Below the pieces are notes generated by a model. The model was given only the letters and a program-made list of their open reading frames with translations, was not told where the DNA came from and did not search any database. Positions 17,201-24,701 of a DNA stretch of 37,608 nucleotides are shown piece after piece. This DNA is from Planctomycetota bacterium (GTDB taxonomy: Bacteria > Planctomycetota > Brocadiia > CAIUPP01). The DNA is taken from positions 1 to 37,608 of the forward strand of contig JAKJEM010000028.1 of assembly GCA_022705425.1 (NCBI GenBank), in the 5' to 3' direction. The position numbers were made by a program, and so were the translations under genes. Positions within the stretch are counted from its first letter, which is position 1. Each line of letters begins with the position of its first letter.

Positions 17201-17883
17201 GTCTGGGTCTGGTCGGAGTTCGGGATGGGGAAGTGCTGATTGTGGGTTCGCTCGATGTCGAAGCCCCATTCGTCCCCCTCGGCGGGAGGACGTTCACTCA
17301 CGGTGGCGTAGGGAATGATCATCTCCGTGATGACGCCGTTGCCGTTGCGCCGGCAGACGCCGACGGCGGGCACGGCGGGGGTCCAGTCGGGCACGATGAA
17401 ATCCCGGCGGTAGGTGATGACCTTGTTCGGCTCCCCCTTGTACCAGGCGTCGCTGCCGCCGGTGAGGACGAGATCGGTGCGCCCCCAGTGGGCGGGGTTC
17501 GGCTGAAGGAGGTGGCGGATGTACTCGTTGTGGCGGCTGAGCGACTGGGCCTTCTCGGGGCGGTCGGGAATCTGCGCGACGCCCTTGACGGCGATGTAGA
17601 GCGCGTCCGGCCCGCGCGCCACCCACGCCTCGACGGCGTCCGTCGGCGGGCGGCCGGTCTGCGGGTTGATGAAGCCCGTCAGGTGATGCGCGGCCTTCCA
17701 CACCGGGTCGTCGAGAACGCCGTCGCAGACCGGCGGCGCGGCGCGTACCGGCGCGGGCAGGCACAGCACGCGCGTCTTCACCGACGCCAGCGGCTCCTCC
17801 AGGTAGTCAACGCCCTGGAAGAAGTTCTGCGCCCAGGCGGGAAGGGCAAGACTCAGCAGCAGGATCATCAGCGCGTGACGCAT
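14281..17883 (-). CDS. secreted PcRGLX/YetA-like protein with N-terminal CBM9-like domain
   Basis: 1200 residues with a clear signal peptide (MRHALMILLLSLALPAWA, then QN). Residues about 45-260 resemble the family-9 carbohydrate-binding domain (PVCDGVLDDPVWKAAHHLTGF, DALYIAVKG, EWGFDIERT). A linker domain follows. From about residue 375 comes the RIFT-barrel pattern of the PcRGLX/YetA family (VSIGVPLPKGMF, NGSIRWLGVSFDA), then a central sandwich, then a C-terminal alpha/alpha toroid (segments WPDYHNYAFDAWRPNPGAFH and HHRNGMLFCEITEHLALP). Founding members include exo-acting rhamnogalacturonan lyases, so secreted cleavage of rhamnogalacturonan-like pectin is a reasonable inference. At 1200 residues it is longer than typical members because of the added N-terminal domain. 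It is transcribed with the propeller gene downstream. Confidence 0.8.
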   Translation of the reverse strand: MRHALMILLLSLALPAWAQNFFQGVDYLEEPLASVKTRVLCLPAPVRAAPPVCDGVLDDPVWKAAHHLTGFINPQTGRPPTDAVEAWVARGPDALYIAVKGVAQIPDRPEKAQSLSRHNEYIRHLLQPNPAHWGRTDLVLTGGSDAWYKGEPNKVITYRRDFIVPDWTPAVPAVGVCRRNGNGVITEMIIPYATVSERPPAEGDEWGFDIERTHNQHFPIPNSDQTQTESTLSAWGGACGGFGISSTPDKWGRLFFGSEADRARTFRAPIVRVYLDRARYADADEAGEGYAELLFGSEPASAFALKIELLDAAGKAVESLLEEKPGTGAVGIRFDARTLKAGDYALRVSVLREGRVISQGERPFTRYAGERPPRNPFSAIPINLFNDPRLGEAEVALPVSIGVPLPKGMFADTSKLTLQVNAEGQPVYPAGQDWITVPAQFDVRDRWYRNGSIRWLGVSFDATYRQGWPARYRLVWNAPQPAPAAENPLRVEETDAAFVVTTGPARFLLSKSSFNLISAAWLDADGNGRFEDGEQIVRAGAEDGLWYENQTRARLNAAHAGTTLTLVESGPQRAVIVAEGWYRSGDTRECLHKTRLFFARNSATVKVKHSWINTADSRAQRVREISLKLGLPGVERYAFGGAEGGIAEGPLPAGGIYQIQVNSKSCPIETEIGRAAGPDFARMGGWLYAATPRGGLSLAGRDLWKLYPKELHVGPGGVGLYLWPVHGREVFPLDYQLQIPHLIQLLSAHQGRELSFQMPRSYYDKLGAYWHEGWVTGARPNTFGPFIFWKAWRGYNANAQGVALSVEMDITLHPRAAGPQAARRAAEVLDVNPHGVADPKWTRFTNAIGPVHEKDPVRFGGVERLIDETFERSFIRQPEELDDYGMLNWPDYHNYAFDAWRPNPGAFHRCWSNSHYQDPRAFYHQYLRSGDARAWRLAAAKFRHAMDIDAVNYGDDPPIAPFHQRASTYHPKGLLHWGGNGFVICHFACYDYMLYDYFLTGDPRGLDFVRMWAGELNRDAWVGDPEREATAPLSEALFVYQTLRDPRMLKMLTHHRNGMLFCEITEHLALPFYNYMLWWRVNEYAADPRVRERLVAHWGDGNTAKRHGLGHGLEQYMIYKFTGDRRVMAAAPTLDAKLLWPRYTIPVIMAYTWGGVPFVMSGIEEAGASGDVLFGGAAWKNYWNAELEQWRKDGKKIWGK

Positions 17884-18202
17884 GGCCGGTCTCCACTCAA
17901 CTCAACCGAAGAGCCGCTGCAAGACGGCGGCGCGACGCCGACTATCGTAGTACGCACAAGCGAAGACGGCAAGGGACGTGCCGGGATATTTTTGATCGGT
18001 GCCCAGGCGGGACTTTCGTTGCCGATCCCGGCGGGGCGTCAAGGGGCGTCTGCGCGCTTCCTGACGGTTCAACTTTCTCTGGACGGCCTTGGGCTGCGCA
18101 ACATGCGGCCCGGCCGTCTGGCCGGAGGCGGCCACGTCATGGTATGGTGTCGCATCGTACGGATCGCCGGTGTCGGAACACTGCCTTGCACGGAGGGATG
18201 CC
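17884..18202. other. divergent intergenic region
   Basis: About 320 bp between the secreted lyase-like gene (minus) and the alpha/beta hydrolase gene (plus). It holds a minus-strand promoter candidate at 17944-17972 and the ribosome site GGAGGG at 18192-18197. No convincing plus-strand promoter, repeat or small gene was found. Confidence 0.5.
17944..17972 (-). promoter_or_regulatory. promoter candidate for the PcRGLX-like gene
   Basis: On the minus strand, TTGCCG (17972-17967) and TACGAT (17949-17944) are separated by 17 bp. This would give a leader of about 55 bases with a GAGTGGAG ribosome site before the ATG at 17883. Confidence 0.4.
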
Positions 18203-19201
18203 GTGAAGACCCGCACAGAGACGATTCCCGTGGCCACGCAGGACTACCTTTCGGTCCAGCATGGCGACGCAAGGATAGATGCCTACGTCGCGACACCCGG
18301 CAAGGGCGTGACGGAGAAGACGGGCTTCATGCTGTTGATCCACGGGTGGGGCAATGACGGGTCCGTGGCGTATGCCTCCGAGAGCCTGCTCTTTGCAGAC
18401 CAGTTGGACCTGGTGGTGACGCGCGTGGAGTTCCGGCACTGCGGACGCGAAGCGCGAAACCCCGCGCCGGGACGACCGTACGACATTCCCTACGATTTCT
18501 CGAAGCTTCAGACGATTGACTGCCTGCGGGCCGCCTATGCCACGCTGAAGCGTTACCCGCAGATTGACCACGGGAGGCTCTTCCTGTGGGGCGGCTCCCA
18601 GGGCGGGCATCTGGGGGCGCAGTGTCTGATCTTCGCGCCGCACCTCTGGGCGGCGGCGGTCCTCACCTGCGGGCTCTATCTGCCCATGACCTGCGCACAG
18701 ACGCAGGCGGCGGGCTTCGGCATGGAGCTTCGCGCATCGCCCGACCGCGGCTTCGTCGAAAGCGCCCTGGGGGCGGGCAAGTCCTTTGATCCCGCCGAGG
18801 AGGACATCCGAAATCCCTTCCGCAATGCCGACCGGATGCCCGAACACACCCCGGTGATCCTCATCCACGGCACCCACGATGAGACCGTGGACATCAAGCA
18901 CTCCGTCTTCCTGTATGCGCGGCTCCTGGGACTGAAGCGGCCCGTGCAGTTCTATGCCATTGAGAAGGGCAACCACAGCCTGGTCTGGTCGGCGTTCAAA
19001 GACGAGGACTCGCGATTCAAGGCGACGTTCAAGTACGCGGGCGACCTGCTTCGCACGGCGCGACGTTCCGGCGTCTGCCTGCGTCCAGCGGCCCCGGTTC
19101 AAATTCCTGTGCGCGGCGGAGTCTTCGAAGTGTCCTATCCGGATGCCGGCCCGACGCTGGGGTGGACCCCGGACGCCCACGCCGCGATGATTCAACCTTG
19201 A
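18203..19201 (+). CDS. alpha/beta-hydrolase (DUF2920-like esterase/peptidase fold)
   Basis: 332 residues from a GTG at 18203, preceded at a good distance by GGAGGG (18192-18197); the frame is open further upstream to 18089 without a ribosome site. The oxyanion-hole HG lies in LIHGWGN (residues 46-50). The nucleophile elbow is WGGSQGG with Ser132. The likely acid is in HGTHDETVD, and the catalytic His in KGNHSLVW. The order and spacing fit alpha/beta hydrolases of the acetyl-xylan-esterase/DUF2920 kind. There is no signal peptide, so it is probably cytoplasmic. Given the glycan-degradation genes next door, removal of acyl groups from imported sugars is one possibility, but the substrate is not shown by the sequence. 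Confidence 0.8.
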   Translation: MKTRTETIPVATQDYLSVQHGDARIDAYVATPGKGVTEKTGFMLLIHGWGNDGSVAYASESLLFADQLDLVVTRVEFRHCGREARNPAPGRPYDIPYDFSKLQTIDCLRAAYATLKRYPQIDHGRLFLWGGSQGGHLGAQCLIFAPHLWAAAVLTCGLYLPMTCAQTQAAGFGMELRASPDRGFVESALGAGKSFDPAEEDIRNPFRNADRMPEHTPVILIHGTHDETVDIKHSVFLYARLLGLKRPVQFYAIEKGNHSLVWSAFKDEDSRFKATFKYAGDLLRTARRSGVCLRPAAPVQIPVRGGVFEVSYPDAGPTLGWTPDAHAAMIQP

Positions 19202-19547
19202 TGGAGAACCGCCGTCGGCGGGGCGCCGCTGAGCGCATCCGCGGGGGCCTCTTCCACCCCTTTGCCCTGACCCGCTGCCGTACCGCAAGGTGGACTGCAC
19301 TCGGTCGGGTCGGAACCGGATGCGCCAGCCGAGGCGGGCGCCCTTGCCCGCGACCGGATCGAATCGTCCGGCTATCGCGCGAAGGTGACGCCCCCCCCCG
19401 GCCGGCCCCTTCATATTCCGCAAGGACTCGCCGCGCTGTATCACCTCGTCCGGTCCCCGCTGCATTTGACAAACTCCCCGCGCTCCGGTTATTTTTCATC
19501 ATTCAAGGGTAGCCGGAGCACTCTGTCCCGAGAGCAAGGAGCCTGCC
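19202..19547. other. intergenic region upstream of the phosphofructokinase cluster
   Basis: About 345 bp. The first 260 bp show no gene, repeat or T-tailed hairpin. The last 80 bp carry the promoter at 19466-19495 and the ribosome site AAGGAG before the ATG at 19548. Confidence 0.5.
19466..19495 (+). promoter_or_regulatory. sigma70-type promoter of the phosphofructokinase cluster
   Basis: Perfect TTGACA (19466-19471) and TATTTT (19490-19495) with an 18-bp spacer. An AT-rich patch in otherwise GC-rich DNA marks the site. It is positioned to transcribe the gene at 19548 and probably the genes following it. Confidence 0.7.
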
Positions 19548-20804
19548 ATGAAACGAGCCATTGTCGCCATGGGCGGCGGTCCGACGCGCGTGATTAACCG
19601 CTCGTTGTTCGGCGTGGTGGATGAAGCGACGAAGAACGGGATTGACGTCCTGGGCGCGCGGCACGGCTTCGCGGGCTTCCTGAAGGAGCAGTTCCTTCCC
19701 CTGACCCCCTCGACCCCGCCGGTCGCCACCCTGCAGAACCTGCCCGGCGCCATGATCGGCTCGACGCGCATGAAGCCGAACGCACAGGACTGCGTCAAGG
19801 CCTTTGACGTCTTCAAGAAGCATGGGATCAACTACCTCTTCTACATCGGCGGGAACGACACCGCCGAGGCCACCTCGATCATCAACCGCGAGGCGAAGAG
19901 CGCGGGGTACGAACTGCGCTGCTTCCATGTGCCCAAGACGATTGACAACGACCTGGTCGAGAACGACCATTGTCCCGGCTACGGTTCGGCCGCACGTTAC
20001 GTGGCGCAGGCGGTGCTGGGCGACGACATGGACGTGCGGTCGCTGCCGGGGATCAAGATTGACATCATCATGGGCCGCCACGCGGGCTGGCTTGTGGCGG
20101 CGTCGGCGCTCTGCCGCCGCGCCGACGAGGACGGTCCGCACCTTGTCTATTTCCCCGAGCGCGCCAAGAGCCTGGCCGACCTCCTCGGCGACATCCTGAA
20201 GGTCTATGACAAGTACGGGCGTTGTCAGGTCGCCATCTCCGAGGGCCTCCTCGGCCCGGACAGCGTGGATTTCATCAGCTCCCCCTTCGTCCGCGGCGAA
20301 CTCCAGAAGGCGCCGTTCACGCCGCTCATCGGCATGATTGAGACGCTCGGCAAGGTGGAGGAGGCCAGCGGCGGGGCGAAGAAGGACACCTTCGGTCACA
20401 TCCAGCTCAGCGGCACCGGCACCCTGGCGGACCTGCTGGCGGCGGCCGTGAAGATCGCCACCTTCAAGTCCCTGGGCAAGGCGGCGCGCTGTCGCGCCGA
20501 CACCTTCGGCTATCTCCAGCGCTGCTATGCCGGCGACGCCAGCCCCGTGGACGTCAAGGAGGCCGAGATGGTCGGGCGCAAGGCCGTCCAGTTCGCCGTC
20601 AAGAAGGACACCGACGGCAGCGTGGCGCTCAAGGCCGAACGTTCCGGCGGCAAGTACCGCGCCCGGGCCGAACTGGTGGCGCTCGAAGCGGTCGCCGGCA
20701 AGGAGCGCTTCCTGCCGACGGACTTCATCAACGCGGAGGGGAACGGCGTGACGGAGGCGTTCGTGGAATACGCCCGGCCCCTGGTCGGCCCGCTGCCGCG
20801 CTGA
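19548..20804 (+). CDS. PPi-type 6-phosphofructokinase
   Basis: 418 residues. Phosphorylates fructose 6-phosphate, reversibly if PPi is the donor, in glycolysis/gluconeogenesis. Family motifs are present: AMGGGPTRVIN at the N-terminus, IGGNDTAEA (100-108), the catalytic PKTIDND (129-135), GYGSAARY, and MGRHAGWL (175-182). Asp104 in GGND takes the place of the Gly of ATP-using enzymes (GGDGS), and Lys130 replaces the Gly of PGTIDND. Both are the accepted signature for PPi rather than ATP use. It is the first gene of a plus-strand cluster behind a strong promoter, with AAGGAG before the start. A GTP-type PEP carboxykinase later in the window is consistent with flexible glycolytic/gluconeogenic flux. 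Confidence 0.9.
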   Translation: MKRAIVAMGGGPTRVINRSLFGVVDEATKNGIDVLGARHGFAGFLKEQFLPLTPSTPPVATLQNLPGAMIGSTRMKPNAQDCVKAFDVFKKHGINYLFYIGGNDTAEATSIINREAKSAGYELRCFHVPKTIDNDLVENDHCPGYGSAARYVAQAVLGDDMDVRSLPGIKIDIIMGRHAGWLVAASALCRRADEDGPHLVYFPERAKSLADLLGDILKVYDKYGRCQVAISEGLLGPDSVDFISSPFVRGELQKAPFTPLIGMIETLGKVEEASGGAKKDTFGHIQLSGTGTLADLLAAAVKIATFKSLGKAARCRADTFGYLQRCYAGDASPVDVKEAEMVGRKAVQFAVKKDTDGSVALKAERSGGKYRARAELVALEAVAGKERFLPTDFINAEGNGVTEAFVEYARPLVGPLPR

Positions 20805-20830
20805 GGCGGCTGTTTTGCGAAAGAGGCGTC

Positions 20831-21541
20831 ATGGCGCGGCTGAAGCCCGACGAGATGGTGGACCTGCACACGCACTCCTTCCTGTCCGATGGAGAGCTGC
20901 TGCCGGAGGAGCTTGTCCGCCGGGTGGAAGTGGCCGGCTACCGAATGCTCGTCCTGAGCGACCACGTCGGATTCAGCAACGCGGGGGACGTCATCCCGCA
21001 GGCCGTCCGACTGGCCCGTTCGCTGCGGGGCAAGTGCCCGGTGCGCGTGTTGCCGGGGGCGGAGGTGACGCACGTCCGCCCGGAGCTCATCGCGCGGGCG
21101 GTGGCTCTGGCCCGCCGGAGCGGGGCGGCGCTGGTCCTCGGACACGGGCAGACGATTTCCGAGCCGGTCCTGGACGGCACGAACCGCGCCTACATCCTGG
21201 CCGGGGTGGACGTTCTGGCGCATCCGGGGCTGATTGACCTGGCCGACGCCCGCCTGGCCGCCGAGCGCGGCGTGGCGCTCGAAATCAGCGGTCGCCGCGG
21301 CCACAGCTATACCAACGGACATGTGCTGCACGTCGCGCGCCGCACGGGGGCGCATCTCGTGTACGGCAGCGACGGGCACGGCGTCTCCGATTACCCGACG
21401 CGCCGCGACGCCGAACGTGTGGCTTTCGGCGCCGGGATGACCCCCGACGAAGTGGACGCCATGTTCGCCCACGCCGAAGCCCTCTTTGAGGCCGCCTGGC
21501 GCAAGGGCGTCCTGCGGCCCCGGGAGGATTCGAGTTCCTGA
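20831..21541 (+). CDS. PHP-domain phosphoesterase
   Basis: 236 residues of the PHP (polymerase and histidinol phosphatase) superfamily, a metal-dependent phosphoesterase TIM-like barrel. Ligand motifs appear in order: DLHTHSFLSDG (11-21), LVLSDH, PGAEVTH, LGHGQ, VLAHPGL and the final GSDGH. The protein is a stand-alone PHP domain, so histidinol-phosphatase-like or nucleotidase activity is possible; no fused polymerase or helicase is present. It lies 26 bp after the phosphofructokinase stop and 56 bp before the TPR gene, so it is probably in the same operon. Specific substrate unknown. Confidence 0.85.
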   Translation: MARLKPDEMVDLHTHSFLSDGELLPEELVRRVEVAGYRMLVLSDHVGFSNAGDVIPQAVRLARSLRGKCPVRVLPGAEVTHVRPELIARAVALARRSGAALVLGHGQTISEPVLDGTNRAYILAGVDVLAHPGLIDLADARLAAERGVALEISGRRGHSYTNGHVLHVARRTGAHLVYGSDGHGVSDYPTRRDAERVAFGAGMTPDEVDAMFAHAEALFEAAWRKGVLRPREDSSS

Positions 21542-21597
21542 ATCGCGGGCCGCCGTGCGCCGCCCGCCGACTGCGCCTTTGCGAAAGGAAGGACTCT

Positions 21598-22476
21598 GTG
21601 AAACCGTCGGACAAGCAGGCCCTCAAACACGACGCCTATGCCGACACCGTCTTCAGCGCCGTCGCCTGGGCCAAGAAGCACCAGGCGCCGCTGATCATCG
21701 CCGCCGTCGCCCTCGTCGTCGTCATCGTCGGCGTCATGCTCCTGCTCAACACGCGCCGCCAGTCGCAGGAGTACTCCCTGCAGCTTCTCAGCGAAGCCCA
21801 GAAGCAGGCCGGCGCCCTGGCGCGACTGAAGCCCGACGCCACCGCCGAGGAGAAGGCCGCCGCCGTCAAGGAGCCGTTGCGGCAACTCGATACCCTCGCC
21901 CGCGAGTATGGCGACACCGACGCCGGACGCCGCGGGCTGATCCTGGCCGGGCAGCTCTGCGCCATCGTGGGGCAGCCGGCTCAGGCGGCGGGGTACTTCG
22001 AGCGCGCCGTGGCCGCCGCCGCCGGCGACCCCGGCCTGGCCCAGCTTGCCCGCCGCGGCTTGGCTGCCGCGCTCGAGGACGCCGGCAAGACGCGCGAGGC
22101 GCTGAAACAGTACCAGACGCTGGCCTCCGCCGCGACCGCCGCCGTCGAGCAGGCGCACGCGTGGTGGGATGTCGGGCGCTGCCACGAAACGTTGAGCGAC
22201 AAGGACGCCGCGCTGCAAAGCTACCGCAAGGCCGTGGAAAAGGCGTCCGGGAGCAAGTGGGGCGAGCTGGCGGAGTTCCGCATCGGCCAGTTGACCCATC
22301 CGCCGAAGGTGGCCGCCGCCCCGCCCGCCACGTTGCCCCCGACGCCGTTGTTGTTGACGCCGCCGCCCGGCGCCGTCCGCGCCCGCCCCCGTTCCGACGC
22401 CCCCCCCGGCGCCCAAGCCTGCGGAGAGCGCTCCGGCAAAGACCGACACTCAACCCAAGGCGGGGAAATAGGTTGA
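21598..22476 (+). CDS. membrane-anchored TPR protein (YfgM-like), apparent C-terminal frameshift
   Basis: 292 codons from a GTG at 21598 after AAAGGAAGG. A cytoplasmic N-terminus (about 33 residues) is followed by one transmembrane helix (LIIAAVALVVVIVGVMLLL, about 34-52). Tetratricopeptide-like helices follow (YGDTDAGRRGLILAGQL, AQAAGYFERAVAAA, GKTREALKQYQTL, DAALQSYRKAVEK). The layout matches the YfgM family, a periplasm-facing ancillary subunit at the Sec translocon. The last about 40 residues as read are Arg/Gly-rich. One base less near 22369-22370 would instead give a Pro/Ala tail reading APSAPAPVPTPPPAPKPAE and ending at TAG 22469-22471. That tail is far more typical, so a one-base insertion (real or a sequencing error) is suspected. 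Confidence 0.75.
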   Translation: MKPSDKQALKHDAYADTVFSAVAWAKKHQAPLIIAAVALVVVIVGVMLLLNTRRQSQEYSLQLLSEAQKQAGALARLKPDATAEEKAAAVKEPLRQLDTLAREYGDTDAGRRGLILAGQLCAIVGQPAQAAGYFERAVAAAAGDPGLAQLARRGLAAALEDAGKTREALKQYQTLASAATAAVEQAHAWWDVGRCHETLSDKDAALQSYRKAVEKASGSKWGELAEFRIGQLTHPPKVAAAPPATLPPTPLLLTPPPGAVRARPRSDAPPGAQACGERSGKDRHSTQGGEIG

Positions 22477-22501
22477 GGCCATGCAACCCTTGGCGTAAGT
22501 C

Positions 22502-23146
22502 ATGTTAGTGCAGAGGATCAGAGTCCGGTTCCAGAAGCGCGGAGAACTGCGGGCCATATCGCACTTGGACACCATGCGCGCCTTCGAGCGCGCCCTGCGC
22601 CGCTCGCAGCTTCCCCTGCGCTTTTCCGAAGGATTCAACCCCAAGCCGCGCCTGTCCTTTCCCGTCGCGCTTGGCGTCGGCATCGAAAGCCTCGACGAGG
22701 TCATGGAATTCGACCTGCGCGACTGGACCCCGGCTTCCGAGGTCGAGCGCCGCCTTCGCGGGCAGCTCCCGCCGGGTCTGGAGTTGCTTTCCCTGCGCGT
22801 GGCCGACCCGCATGCCTCGGCGCGCGCCGTGGAGGTCGAGTACCGCGCCACCGTGCCCCCCGCCCTGCGCGACGATCCCCGTCTCAGCCCGGCGGGGCTC
22901 GAATCGCTCCTGGCCCGGGAAGACATCCCCGTGCGCCGGATGCGCAAGGGCAAGGAAAAGGTCGTCAACCTCCGCCCCTTCATCCGCCGCCTGACGCGCG
23001 ACGGCGCGGACGTGGTCATGGCCTTCGGCGCCGGGCCCGAAGGCAGCGTGCATCCCGAGGAAGTGCTGGGGGCGCTGGAGATGGATTTGAAAGCCGCGCG
23101 CGCGCCGTTCGCCCTGACGCGAACCTGCGTGCGCCTGGCCGATTGA
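22502..23146 (+). CDS. DUF2344/TIGR03936 family protein
   Basis: 214 residues matching the DUF2344 (TIGR03936, radical-SAM-linked) family: VRFQKRGELRAISHLDTMRAFERA at the start, LPLRFSEGFNPKPRLSF next, then LGVGIESLDEVMEFDL. In many genomes this domain sits beside or is fused to a B12-binding radical SAM protein, and it is often followed by RNase E/G and rplU-rpmA, as here. No radical SAM gene is in view. The ATG has no good ribosome site. A five-codon mini-frame (ATG 22481 to TAA 22498) with GAGG upstream ends three bases before it, so coupling may deliver ribosomes. Molecular function is not established; a role linked to tRNA or ribosome maturation is a guess from context. Confidence 0.85.
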   Translation: MLVQRIRVRFQKRGELRAISHLDTMRAFERALRRSQLPLRFSEGFNPKPRLSFPVALGVGIESLDEVMEFDLRDWTPASEVERRLRGQLPPGLELLSLRVADPHASARAVEVEYRATVPPALRDDPRLSPAGLESLLAREDIPVRRMRKGKEKVVNLRPFIRRLTRDGADVVMAFGAGPEGSVHPEEVLGALEMDLKAARAPFALTRTCVRLAD

Positions 23147-23174
23147 ACGGCCCCGCGGGCCGAAAGGACGGGTT

Positions 23175-24656
23175 ATGGGCAAGTTGATGCTGGTCAACGC
23201 CGCCACGGGCGAGGAAACGCGCATCGGGATACTCGACGACGGCAACCTGGACAACTTCTTCGTCGAGCGCGCCGGCCAGGAACAGATCGTCGGAAACATC
23301 TACAAGGCGCGTGTGGCCGCCGTGGAGCAGAGCCTTCAGGCCGCGTTCGTGGATTTCGGCTGGGAACGCCAGGGCTTCCTGCACCTCAGCGACGTCGCCC
23401 CGCACTGGTACAACGACGCCGCCCACGCCCGGAAGTCCGACAAGACCCAGGTCCCCATCACCGCCGCCCTCCGGCGCGGGCAGGAAATCCTCATCCAGGT
23501 GAGCAAGGAGGGAATCCGCAACAAGGCCCCCGCCGTCACCACCTATCTCAGCATTCCCGGACGCTACCTCGTCCTCATGCCCTACATCAAGCGCCACGGC
23601 GTCTCCAAGAAGATTGCCGACGAAGAGGAACGCGAGGAACTCCACAAGGTCCTCGACAAACTCAATCCCCCCAAGGACATGGGGATTATCGTCCGCACCG
23701 CCGCCGCCAACCGGAGCCAGCGCGACATCCATCGCGACCTCAACTACCTCCTGCGCCTGTGGACCGGCATCCAGAAGCAGGCCACCACCGGCAGCACGCC
23801 GTCGCTGCTCTATCGCGAAAGCGACATGATCATCCGCATCGTGCGCGATGTCTTCAATGCCGACATCGAGCGCGTCCTCGTGGACAACGCCGACGCCTGC
23901 GAGCGCATCCTGGAGTTCATGGCCGTCACGATGCCCAACAGCCGCAAGGTCGTCGAGCGCTACACGGACGGCGTGCCCCTCTTCACCAAGTACCAGGTCG
24001 AGGAGCAGATTGACCGCATCCACCGCAACCGCGTCTCTCTCCCGGGCGGCGGGTCCATCGTCATCGAGCAGACGGAGGCGCTCGTGGCGATTGACGTGAA
24101 CTCCGGACGCTTCAAGCAGGAGGCGAACGTCGAGGAGACCGCCTACCAGATCAACCTGCAGGCCGCCGCCGAGATCGGGCGTCAAATCCGCCTGCGCGAC
24201 CTGGGCGGGCTGATCATCTGCGACTTCATTGACATGCGCGACGAAGGGCACAAGCGCGACGTCGAGCGCCGCCTCTATGAAACGCTCAAGAACGACCGCG
24301 CCCGGACCAAGATGCTGCGCATGTCGCGCTTCTGCATCGTCGAGATGACGCGGCAGCGCATCCGCCGCAACATCGAGTTCACCGACTACCAGCCCTGCCC
24401 CACCTGCAACGGCGCGGGGCAGATCCGCAACGCGGAAAGCAGCCTGCTGGAGGCGCTGCGGCGCATCCGCACGGCCGCCGCCGGGGGCAAGTTCCGCCGC
24501 CTCGTCGTGCGCATGAATCCGGAGCACCTGGTGCGCCTTCAGAACGACCGCCGCCAGGAGCTGGCCGACATCGAACGCCTCAACCGCGTCCGCATCGTCC
24601 TGGAACCCGCCGCCGATGTGGTTGACAACATTGACGTAAAGTGTTATAAACACTAG
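23175..24656 (+). CDS. rng: ribonuclease G/E family endoribonuclease
   Basis: 493 residues, the length of RNase G rather than RNase E (no long C-terminal scaffold). An N-terminal S1 domain lies within about residues 37-130 (GNIYKARVAAVEQSLQAAFV, GFLHLSDV), then the 5'-sensor/RNase H-like region. The Mg-binding catalytic aspartates lie in VAIDVNSGRF (Asp306) and CDFIDM (about 348-353). The zinc-link Cys pair is CPTCNGAG (Cys408, Cys411). It cleaves single-stranded RNA with 5'-monophosphate preference, acting in rRNA and mRNA processing. It sits 28 bp after the DUF2344 gene and before rplU-rpmA, a widespread arrangement. Its last codons overlap the promoter of rplU. Confidence 0.95.
   Translation: MGKLMLVNAATGEETRIGILDDGNLDNFFVERAGQEQIVGNIYKARVAAVEQSLQAAFVDFGWERQGFLHLSDVAPHWYNDAAHARKSDKTQVPITAALRRGQEILIQVSKEGIRNKAPAVTTYLSIPGRYLVLMPYIKRHGVSKKIADEEEREELHKVLDKLNPPKDMGIIVRTAAANRSQRDIHRDLNYLLRLWTGIQKQATTGSTPSLLYRESDMIIRIVRDVFNADIERVLVDNADACERILEFMAVTMPNSRKVVERYTDGVPLFTKYQVEEQIDRIHRNRVSLPGGGSIVIEQTEALVAIDVNSGRFKQEANVEETAYQINLQAAAEIGRQIRLRDLGGLIICDFIDMRDEGHKRDVERRLYETLKNDRARTKMLRMSRFCIVEMTRQRIRRNIEFTDYQPCPTCNGAGQIRNAESSLLEALRRIRTAAAGGKFRRLVVRMNPEHLVRLQNDRRQELADIERLNRVRIVLEPAADVVDNIDVKCYKH
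24622..24650 (+). promoter_or_regulatory. near-consensus promoter for rplU-rpmA inside the 3' end of rng
   Basis: TTGACA (24622-24627) and TATAAA (24645-24650) with a 17-bp spacer, one mismatch from the sigma70 consensus. It lies in the last 35 bases of the RNase G coding sequence and encodes part of its terminal VVDNIDVKCYKH. Transcription would start near 24657, about 45 bases before the rplU ATG. Confidence 0.75.
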
Positions 24657-24701
24657 TCTCTGCCATCCAAGGACATTATGTCGGCGCAGACAGGAAGGGC
24701 C

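Noticed and set aside
16057..18357. 766-codon plus-strand frame opposite the PcRGLX-like gene
   Set aside because: It covers the reverse complement of a clear secreted protein and runs into the next gene; composition is that of a shadow.
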